From assembly GCF_019801965.1 (NCBI RefSeq), contig NZ_JAHVIA010000009.1:1-64000 (forward strand): a stretch of 64,000 bases of DNA. Reading direction: 5' to 3'. The translations under genes and the position numbers were made by a program. This stretch comes from Salipiger bermudensis. Its GTDB lineage: Bacteria > Pseudomonadota > Alphaproteobacteria > Rhodobacterales > Rhodobacteraceae. Under the pieces are notes generated by a model that worked only from the letters and a program-made list of their open reading frames with translations, searched no databases and was not told the origin of the DNA. The stretch's first letter is position 1; every line of letters begins with the position of its first letter. This document shows positions 55,238 to 62,268 of this stretch, piece by piece.

Positions 55238-56880
55238 TTCGCGGTCTCTTCTGTCTGGTTGCTCTCGGCCAGCACCCCGGCGCGCAGGCTCTCGCGCAGC
55301 TGGCGGCGGCTGATCTTGCCGACGGCGGTGGTGGCGAAGCCCGAAACGATGCGGATCTCGTCGGGGATCTTGAACGCGGCGACCTCGCGGCCCCGCATGT
55401 ATCTGCGCAGCTCCGCCGGGCTCGGATCCGTGCCCGCGCGCGGCTGGATGAAGGCGCAGGCGCGCTCGCCGAGCCGCGCGTCGGGGATCGAGACCACCAC
55501 CGCGTCGAATACCGATCCATGGCCGAGCAGCAGGTCTTCGACCTCCTCGGCCGAGATCTTCTCGCCGTTGCGGTTGATCTGGTCGTTGGCGCGGCCCTGC
55601 ACCACCAGATGCCCCGAGGGCAGGCGCAGCACGATGTCGCCGGTGCGGTAGAACCCGTCCTCGGTGAAGCTGCGGGCGTTGGCGCTGTCGTCGTCGTGGT
55701 AGGCGCGGATGGTGTAGGGCCCGCGGGTCAGCAGGTTGCCCGGGCGCCCTTCGGGAACGGGCTGACCGGCATCGTCGAGGATCAGCAGCTCGTCATCGGG
55801 GCTGATCGGGCGGCCCTGCGTTTCGGTGACCAGCGCCTCGGGATCGTCGAGCGCGGTATAGTTGACCAGCCCCTCCGCCATGCCGAAGACCTGCTGCAAG
55901 CGGCAACCGAGCAGCGGCGCCACGCGCTTGGCGCTCTCGGGCAGGAACTTGGCGCCACCGACCTGCAGCACCTTCAGGCTGGGGAGCTCGGGCCGGGCAC
56001 GCTCCGCCGCCTCGAGCCAGAGCAGCGCCAGCGGCGGCACGAGCCCGGTGATCGTCACGCCTTCCTTGCGGATCAGCGGGAAGGCGATCTGCGGCATGGC
56101 GGCGGGGCAGAGCACCACCCGCGCCCCGGCATGGAGCGCGCCGAAGCAGCCGGGCGAGGACATGGTGAAATTATGCGCCACCGGCAGCGCCGCCATGTAG
56201 ACGCTGGTCTCGTCGATGCCGCAGATCTCGTTGCTGCCGCGGATCGAGTAGAGGTAATCGTCATGCGTGCGCGGGATCAGCTTCGGCAGGCCGGTGGAGC
56301 CGCCGGAGATCTGGCAGAAGGCCACCGCCTGCGGATCGGGATCGGCCGGCAGCGTGGCGGGATCGCCGCTCACCTGCGCCATCGCCAGCGCCCCCTCGGG
56401 CGCGTCGCCCGCGACGATGACATGCGCAAGCCCGGGCAGCGCGGCGCGCAGTCCCAGCACCATGCCGGCATGGTCGAAGCGCTCGATGCGGTCCTGCACG
56501 AGGATCGCCCGGGCCTCGGCCTTGCCCGCAAGGTGCATCAGCTCGGTGCGACGGTGCGCCGGCAATGCGTAGACCGGCACCAGCCCGGCGGCGAAGGCGC
56601 CGAACACCGCCTCGAAGAAGGACGGCACGTTGCCCATCTGGATCAGCACCCGCTCGCCGGGGCGCAGCCCCAGCGCCAGCAGCCCGGCGCCGAAGCGGCG
56701 GGCGCGGTCGTTGAGCTCGCGATAGCTCCAGCGGGTCTCGCCGCCGATGATGGCGATGCGCTCGGGATGGGCGGCGGCGCGCTCGCGCAGGAGGCGCGGG
56801 AAGGTCTCGCCGCGCCAGTAGCCCTTGGCGCGGTAGCGCGCGGCGAACTCGGCGGGCCAGGTCTGGCGGGGCTCGGTCAT
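55234..56880 (-). CDS. entE: 2,3-dihydroxybenzoate-AMP ligase (EntE/DhbE-like)
   Basis: The 548-residue adenylating enzyme has P-loop CQISGGSTGLPK and GRANDQINRNGEKISAEEVE. The aryl-acid pocket matches DhbE: His236-Asn237 (VAHNF) replaces the amino-acid-binding aspartate, serines at 241/242 favour 2,3-dihydroxybenzoate over salicylate, and VFGMAEGLVNY supplies Val339. One pocket position is glycine (TITGLVPP) where DhbE has alanine. It would activate dihydroxybenzoate and load the carrier at 55001. The ATG at 56880 gives the normal N-terminus; the ribosome site is weak. Confidence 0.92.
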   Translation of the reverse strand: MTEPRQTWPAEFAARYRAKGYWRGETFPRLLRERAAAHPERIAIIGGETRWSYRELNDRARRFGAGLLALGLRPGERVLIQMGNVPSFFEAVFGAFAAGLVPVYALPAHRRTELMHLAGKAEARAILVQDRIERFDHAGMVLGLRAALPGLAHVIVAGDAPEGALAMAQVSGDPATLPADPDPQAVAFCQISGGSTGLPKLIPRTHDDYLYSIRGSNEICGIDETSVYMAALPVAHNFTMSSPGCFGALHAGARVVLCPAAMPQIAFPLIRKEGVTITGLVPPLALLWLEAAERARPELPSLKVLQVGGAKFLPESAKRVAPLLGCRLQQVFGMAEGLVNYTALDDPEALVTETQGRPISPDDELLILDDAGQPVPEGRPGNLLTRGPYTIRAYHDDDSANARSFTEDGFYRTGDIVLRLPSGHLVVQGRANDQINRNGEKISAEEVEDLLLGHGSVFDAVVVSIPDARLGERACAFIQPRAGTDPSPAELRRYMRGREVAAFKIPDEIRIVSGFATTAVGKISRRQLRESLRAGVLAESNQTEETAK

Positions 56881-56936
56881 GGGGATACGCTCATCTCTTG
56901 GGATGGGGGCCGCCGGTCGGGCGACCCCCGGAAGGG

Positions 56937-58298
56937 TCACTTCGCGGCGATGCGGGTCAGGCTGCCTGTGCCCTGATCGACCACGAAGACATGGCCTTCC
57001 CCGTCGCTGGCGAGGTGGTTGGGCGTGGCGTTGCTCTCGAGATTGGCGACCAGCGTGCCCTCCGGATCCAGCACCGCGATGGCATGGCCGCCACGCACCG
57101 CGACATAGACATGCCCGGTCGCGGCATCGACCACCGCGTTGAGCGGGCTCGCGCCCACGTTGACCTGCCGCAGCACCTCGCCACTGGCGCCGTCGAGCAC
57201 GGTGACCGCGTCATTTCCCTGCGCCACGGTATAGACCCGGCTGCCATCGGGGCTGGCCGCAAGCCCGATGGTGCTGGTCGAACCCGGCACCGGCCAGACC
57301 GCCACCTCCTCGCCCGATGCGAGATCAATCACCGCGACCTCCTCGCTGCGCAGCGACGAGGCGAAGAGCTTGCCCGCCTCGGGGGCCAGCGACAGGCTCG
57401 CGGCGGTGAAATCCTGCCCGCGGCGCGACGAACTGAGCGCGATCGGTTCCAGCTCTTCCAGCGTCTCGGTGTCAAAGACGTGCACGGTCGGCTCGAAGGT
57501 GGCGCTGACATAGACCTTGCCGTCGTGATGGACCGCGTCACGCGGGTGGCTCACGGTGCCCGGCGCGAACTGCTTGATGAGGCTCAGATCCGCGCTGTCA
57601 TAGACCGCGACGGTGTTCTGCCTTGTGTTGGTCACCCAGACCTGCCCCGGCGCGACGCCCACGCCATAGACCGCGAAGAGCCCGCCATCCGAGCCGTCCT
57701 CGCGCGCCGGGGCCGCCTCGGGAACCGCCTTGGCGAGGATCTCGAGGGTCTCCGGGTCGAGCTTCAGAAGCTCCGACTCCCTGACCGGCGGGCGGCCCAC
57801 GGCGCTGGTCACGTAAAGCGCCTCCGCGCCCACGGCCACCTGGTAGGGACGGGTCGCGACCTGCGCGGCAGTCTGGGTGTAGGCGTCGGCATTCACGCTG
57901 CCCAGCTGCTTCGAGACCTTGAGATCGAAGGTCGTGGCGAAGGGCACCTCACCGCCCAGCTCGACCACCACCGGGTAGACCCCGGCCTGCGCGCTTCCGG
58001 GGATGGTCAGGCTGGCGGCGAGGTTGCCCTCGCCGTCGGCGGCAAAGGGCGAGCCGGCCAGCGCCTCGCCGTTCTGGCGCAGGCTCACCGGCTGGCCGGG
58101 GGCAAAGCCGCGCCCCATGATCTGGGCCTCGCCGCCGGGCAGGATCGGGCCGCGCTCGGGGCCGGACGCGCCGATGCGGCCGTCGAAGCTGCCGAGCGCC
58201 GAGAACGGCTCGGCCGCGGCCATCCCGGCGGAGGCGATCACCAGCGCCGAGAGCGCGACACCGCGCAGCCAGAGACCGGAACGTTGGATCTGTGTCAT
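56937..58298 (-). CDS. Periplasmic YVTN/NHL-type beta-propeller protein
   Basis: The 453-residue protein has a clear signal (about 1-29, AGMAAA/EP), an immunoglobulin-like region (about 35-140) and then six to seven propeller blades with repeats such as VAVYDSADLSLIKQF, VHVFDTETLEELEPI, VAVIDLASGEEVAVW, VTVLDGASGEVLRQV and IAVLDPEGTLVANLE. E. coli YncE is a periplasmic, iron-regulated protein of this fold encoded next to a TonB receptor, giving some precedent for the siderophore setting. The function here is unknown. The ATG at 58298 follows a weak AAAGG. Confidence 0.82.
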   Translation of the reverse strand: MTQIQRSGLWLRGVALSALVIASAGMAAAEPFSALGSFDGRIGASGPERGPILPGGEAQIMGRGFAPGQPVSLRQNGEALAGSPFAADGEGNLAASLTIPGSAQAGVYPVVVELGGEVPFATTFDLKVSKQLGSVNADAYTQTAAQVATRPYQVAVGAEALYVTSAVGRPPVRESELLKLDPETLEILAKAVPEAAPAREDGSDGGLFAVYGVGVAPGQVWVTNTRQNTVAVYDSADLSLIKQFAPGTVSHPRDAVHHDGKVYVSATFEPTVHVFDTETLEELEPIALSSSRRGQDFTAASLSLAPEAGKLFASSLRSEEVAVIDLASGEEVAVWPVPGSTSTIGLAASPDGSRVYTVAQGNDAVTVLDGASGEVLRQVNVGASPLNAVVDAATGHVYVAVRGGHAIAVLDPEGTLVANLESNATPNHLASDGEGHVFVVDQGTGSLTRIAAK

Positions 58299-58469
58299 GT
58301 CATAGCCTTTTGCTTGCCGGACCTCCGGTCCGGTCGGATCGATGAAACCCCTGTCGGCTGCAGCAAGGCTGTGGCTGTGTGGGCGGCACGCCTTGTGCCG
58401 CGCGGGGCCGGGGTGGCCCCTGGTCTTGAGCGGGCGCGCGCAGGCCCCCGTGGCGACTGACACGCGCGG

Positions 58470-59387
58470 TCAGCGCGCCTCCGTCGCGGAAAACGCCTCT
58501 CCCACCACCCGCAGCACCGAGGCGCGGAAGGTCTCGCCGTGGCTCAGACCGAGGAAGATCGTCAGCTGCCCCGGCACACCGGCCTCGCGCAGCTCTGCGT
58601 TGAGCGCCTCGAGCGCGCCCTCGGGCAGCGCCGCGCGCATCTTCACCAGTTTCTGGGCGTTGGGATTGTCGGGGTTGCTGGCGCGCGCGCGTTCGAGTTC
58701 GCCCTTGTGCAGATCGAGCCGGCGCGGCCGCCAGCCTCCCGCCGCGATCTGCGCCGAGAGCTGGCCGAGGAAGCTGCCATGGTCCCACCAGAGCGACGGG
58801 CTGGCCGAGACATGGCGCGCAAAGGGCGAGGCCGGATCGGCCGCAGCCCAGAGCACGAAGAGACCGGCATAGGAATGGCCCCAGAGCGCGCTCCGGTCCA
58901 TGTCGAGCGCCACGCGGGACGTGACCTCGGGAAGGATCTCGGAGCGCAGCCGCTCGAGAAACGCCGCCGCGCCGCCGCCGGGGCGGCCACGGGGATCGGC
59001 GGCCGGGCCGCCCTCGGCGTCGGGCGGGGTGTAGTCGCGGGTGCGTGCGTCGCCGGCAAAGCGCTGGCGGGTGTCGTAGCCCAGCGTCACGATCACCGGC
59101 ATCCGCGCGGGATCGAGCGTGGCGAGGAAATCGTCGCTCAAGAGCTCCATCACCGCCTGACCGTCAAGCAGGAAGAGCACCGGGAAGCCGCCCTCGGGCG
59201 CGCCGCGGCGCGGGATCAGAACGCCGATGCGGTCGGCCGGCCCCTCTTCCGCCGGCAGGGTGAAGCTCCACACGTCCACCACCTCGGAATCGGTGTCGAG
59301 GATCGACGGCCCCAGCGGCTCGGGCGAGGGCTGGGCGGCCAGGCCCAAAGGCGCGAGCATCGCCAGAACGGCCAGCACCAGCCTCAT
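58470..59387 (-). CDS. Periplasmic siderophore esterase (IroE/Fes-like alpha/beta hydrolase)
   Basis: The 305-residue protein begins with a signal-type segment (MRLVLAVLAMLAPLGLAAQ). It has the esterase D/IroE core: VLFLLDGQAVM, nucleophile Ser172 in WGHSYAGLFVL, the ASPSLWW motif and His283 in GLSHGETF. Enzymes of this type cleave the ester backbone of enterobactin-like trilactones. The signal puts the reaction in the periplasm, like IroE. The ATG at 59387 overlaps the dctP stop (ATGA), so it is directly coupled to the TRAP receptor. Confidence 0.87.
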   Translation of the reverse strand: MRLVLAVLAMLAPLGLAAQPSPEPLGPSILDTDSEVVDVWSFTLPAEEGPADRIGVLIPRRGAPEGGFPVLFLLDGQAVMELLSDDFLATLDPARMPVIVTLGYDTRQRFAGDARTRDYTPPDAEGGPAADPRGRPGGGAAAFLERLRSEILPEVTSRVALDMDRSALWGHSYAGLFVLWAAADPASPFARHVSASPSLWWDHGSFLGQLSAQIAAGGWRPRRLDLHKGELERARASNPDNPNAQKLVKMRAALPEGALEALNAELREAGVPGQLTIFLGLSHGETFRASVLRVVGEAFSATEAR

Positions 59388-60355
59388 CGCGCCGCCTCGG
59401 CCTCGAGATCGGCGAGCAGCGGCGCCTTGGCGCGCCAGCTCTCGTACCACGCCTCGACCGCAGGCCCGAACCACGCCCGGTCGACCTCGATCACCGGCAC
59501 CCCGGTCTCCTGCAGGCGGGCCAGGTTGATGGCGTCGATCTCGCCATACAGATCGACCATCCCGGCCACCCGGGTCTCGAAGATCCTCGAGACGGTGGCA
59601 CGGTCGGCCTCGGAGAGCGTCTGCCACTTGCGCCCCGAGGCCACGGCGGCCATCGGGAAGATCATGTGGCCGGAGGCGATCACGGTGCCGGCGTGTTTCC
59701 AGTAGCCCGAGTTCCACGTCCCCTCGTGGTCGATCTGCATGCCGTCGACCTGCCCGTTGGCGAAGGCGTCATAAAGCGCCGGCAGCGGCATCGGGGTGGG
59801 CGCCGCGCCGAGCCCGGTCCAGAACGCCATCTCGGGCGCCAGCGGCACGGTGCGGATGCGCTGACCCTCAAGATCCGCGACCGACGAAACCGGCCCCGAG
59901 GTCACGATCTGGCGCAGCCCCGCCATGCCCCAGGCCAGCCCGTGCAGGCCGAAATTGTCCATCCGGTCCAGCAGCGTCCCGGCCACCTCGCCGCGCAAGA
60001 GGCGAGCGGCGTCCTGCGCGTCGTCGGCGATGAAGGGGGCGTAGAACACGCCGTAATCGGCATCGCGGTTGGCGAACTCGGCGGCGGTCAGCAGGGCGAA
60101 ATCGATGGCGCCGGTCTGCAGCTGCTGCAGCATCCGCGCCTCGTTGCCGAGCTGGCCCGAAGGCATCACGAGGATCTCGACCCGGCCCTCGGTGGCCTCG
60201 GCGATCTCCGCGGCGATGGCCTCTGCGGTCTTGGTCCATTGGTGCGGCGGCGGGGTGATCAGGCCGAGCCGGTATTGCTCGGCCTGCGCCGGCAGCGTGG
60301 TGACGAGGCCGAGGGCACCGAGGCCAAGGCCGAGAAGCGCGGATTTCAGTCGCAT
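59384..60355 (-). CDS. dctP: TRAP transporter solute-binding protein in the siderophore locus
   Basis: The 323-residue DctP-family protein has a signal ending near residue 25 (LPAQA/EQ). Family features include QYRLGLITPPPHQW, EATEGRVEILVMPSGQLGNEARML, the arginine in LEGQRIRTVPL and NGQVDGMQIDHEGTWNSGYWKHA. The ligand region differs in detail from the other three DctP proteins in this window. Overlap with the esterase gene suggests a cleavage product such as dihydroxybenzoyl-serine or dihydroxybenzoate as ligand, which is inference. The ATG follows GGAGGACC. Confidence 0.9.
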   Translation of the reverse strand: MRLKSALLGLGLGALGLVTTLPAQAEQYRLGLITPPPHQWTKTAEAIAAEIAEATEGRVEILVMPSGQLGNEARMLQQLQTGAIDFALLTAAEFANRDADYGVFYAPFIADDAQDAARLLRGEVAGTLLDRMDNFGLHGLAWGMAGLRQIVTSGPVSSVADLEGQRIRTVPLAPEMAFWTGLGAAPTPMPLPALYDAFANGQVDGMQIDHEGTWNSGYWKHAGTVIASGHMIFPMAAVASGRKWQTLSEADRATVSRIFETRVAGMVDLYGEIDAINLARLQETGVPVIEVDRAWFGPAVEAWYESWRAKAPLLADLEAEAAR

Positions 60356-60375
60356 GGGAAAGGTCCTCCGGGAGA

Positions 60376-61647
60376 TCATTGCAGAAGGCGCATCAAACCG
60401 AGCGCGAGGTCCGGCCAGAGCACCAGGGCGGCGAGCACGAGCGCCACGCCGCAGAGATAGGGCAGCACCAGCGCCGCCAGCCGCCCGGCGGGGACGCCGG
60501 TCTGCATCGCGGCGGTGAAGAGGCCAACGCCCACCGGGGGCGTCATCAGCCCCATGGTGAGGTTGATGCAGGCGACGAGGCCGAAATGGATCGGGTCGAT
60601 GCCATAGACATCGGTGGCCACCGGCAGCAGCACCGGCACCACGAGGATCAGCGCCGGCAGCGGATCGGTGACCATGCCCATGCCGAGCAGCAGCAGGTTC
60701 ACCAGCAGCAGGAAGACCAGCGGATCGTCCGACAGCGCCGCCAGCCAGCCAGCCACCATGGCGGGCAGGTTCTCCCACGCCGCGACCCAGGCGTAGAGGC
60801 TGGCGGCTGCGATCAGGAAGAGGATGGTGCCCGTGGTGCGCGCGGTGGCCATCAGCGCGGCCCAGAGCCGGGCGGGTCGCAGCTCGCGGTAGACCAGCCC
60901 GCCCACCAGCAGCACCGCGAGCACGGCCACCACCCCGGCCTCGGCCGGCGTGGCGAGGCCCGAGAGGATCGCGCCGATCATCGCCAGCGGGATCGCCAGC
61001 GCCGGCAGCGCTTCGGCGATGACCCGCGCGGGCGCTTCCGGTGCCGGGGCGGCGGCGGGGAAGCGCCCGCCGCGCCCGAGGAAGGCCGTGAGGCCAACGA
61101 AGGCCAGCAGCATCGCCAGACCCGGCGCGATGCCGGCAAGGAAGAGGTCTCCGATCGGCACCTGCGCGATCACCCCGTAGACGATGAGCAGCATCGAGGG
61201 CGGCAGCACCGGCGCCAGCAGCCCGCCGGCAGCGGTGAGCGCCGCGGCCATGTCGCGCGGATAGCCGGCGCGGGCCATCTCGGGCACCGCGAGCCGCGAC
61301 ATCAGGGTGATCTGCGCCACCGTAGAGCCCAGCACCGCCGCCATCAGCGCGTTCGACAGCAGCGTCGCCTGCGCCAGCCCGCCGCGCAGACGCCCGGCGC
61401 AGAGCCCTGCGAGCGCGAAGAGCCGCCGCCCGGCGCCGCTGGCATTCATCAGCTCGCCCAGCAGCACGAAGATCGGAAGCGCCAGCAGCCCGTAGCTCTC
61501 CATGCCCTGAAAGAGTTGCTGCGGCAGGCTCAGGAGCAGCACCGCGTTGCCGCCGAGCACGATCTGCAGCACCGCGCCCGCGATCATCGCGAAGGCGACC
61601 GGCAGGCCGAGCGTCAGAAGCAGGGCGAAGGCGGCAAGGCTCAGCAT
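60376..61647 (-). CDS. dctM: TRAP transporter large permease subunit in the siderophore locus
   Basis: The 423-residue permease has ATLLSNALMAAVLGSTVAQITLMSRLAVPEMA at the first re-entrant loop, a departure from the usual GGISGSAVAD, then LAPVLPPSMLLIVYG and the regular MTPPVGVGLFTAAMQTG loop near the C-terminus. It overlaps dctQ by 7 bases and precedes dctP by 20. Confidence 0.92.
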   Translation of the reverse strand: MLSLAAFALLLTLGLPVAFAMIAGAVLQIVLGGNAVLLLSLPQQLFQGMESYGLLALPIFVLLGELMNASGAGRRLFALAGLCAGRLRGGLAQATLLSNALMAAVLGSTVAQITLMSRLAVPEMARAGYPRDMAAALTAAGGLLAPVLPPSMLLIVYGVIAQVPIGDLFLAGIAPGLAMLLAFVGLTAFLGRGGRFPAAAPAPEAPARVIAEALPALAIPLAMIGAILSGLATPAEAGVVAVLAVLLVGGLVYRELRPARLWAALMATARTTGTILFLIAAASLYAWVAAWENLPAMVAGWLAALSDDPLVFLLLVNLLLLGMGMVTDPLPALILVVPVLLPVATDVYGIDPIHFGLVACINLTMGLMTPPVGVGLFTAAMQTGVPAGRLAALVLPYLCGVALVLAALVLWPDLALGLMRLLQ

Positions 61648-62231
61648 GGCGCGCTCCGGGGCCTGCGGGCGAGGCGGGCAGCCATGTGAACCAGCGCGCC
61701 CAGCGTCGCCGGCAGCATCGGCAGCCAGAACCAGATCTTGGCGACGCCCAGCGTCATGGTGGGCTCGGTATAGGTGAAATTGCCGCTCTCCCGCGCCAGC
61801 GCCGCGCCCGAACCGGCACCCCAGAGCCCGACCGGGTCGAGCCAGACCCAGAGGCAGGCGAGGAAGCCCGCGAGCAGCGCGAAGAGCAGCGCCTCGACAA
61901 GCCAGGCGGCGCGCGCGGGCAGCCGCCGCGCCAGCAGGTCGACGGCCACATGCGCCCCGCTCGACAGGTTGCTCGAGGCGGCGAAGAACGCCGCCGCCAC
62001 CATCAGCAGCACCGCCAGCTCGTCGCTCCAGATCAGCGGCTGCCCGACGCTGCGCATCACCGCGCCCGCGCCCATGCAGAGCAGCATGGCGAGCAGAAGC
62101 AGCGCCGCGAGGCGCAGTTCGGCGGCCGCGAGGCGCGCGTCGAAGGCCTGCAGGCGGCCTGCGGCGGAATCCGGCGAGGAAGATGCGGTCGACAAGGAAC
62201 CGTGCCCATGATCGAGAAACAGGTAAACCAC
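61641..62231 (-). CDS. dctQ: TRAP transporter small membrane subunit in the siderophore locus, start uncertain
   Basis: The protein has up to 196 residues and four helices, with LIWSDELAVLLMVAAAFFAASSNLSSGAHVAVDLLARRL typical of DctQ. The longest frame starts at a GTG (62231) that falls inside the stem of the hairpin following the TonB receptor gene. A TTG at codon 13 (near 62195) is an alternative just past that hairpin. Membrane content is unaffected by the choice. Confidence 0.82.
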   Translation of the reverse strand: MVYLFLDHGHGSLSTASSSPDSAAGRLQAFDARLAAAELRLAALLLLAMLLCMGAGAVMRSVGQPLIWSDELAVLLMVAAAFFAASSNLSSGAHVAVDLLARRLPARAAWLVEALLFALLAGFLACLWVWLDPVGLWGAGSGAALARESGNFTYTEPTMTLGVAKIWFWLPMLPATLGALVHMAARLARRPRSAPC

Positions 62232-62254
62232 CGCCCGGACGCGCCGGGCGGTGG
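62228..62254 (-). terminator. Hairpin after the TonB receptor gene, overlapping the dctQ 5' end
   Basis: CCACCGCCCGG (62228-62238) and CCGGGCGGTGG (62244-62254) make a perfect 11-bp stem with a 5-base loop, 15 bases past the receptor stop. On the minus strand it is followed by TTTACCTGTTTCTC, a moderately T-rich tail. It is a likely full or partial terminator between the receptor and the TRAP genes. Confidence 0.75.
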
Positions 62255-62268
62255 CGGGGTCAAGCGCC

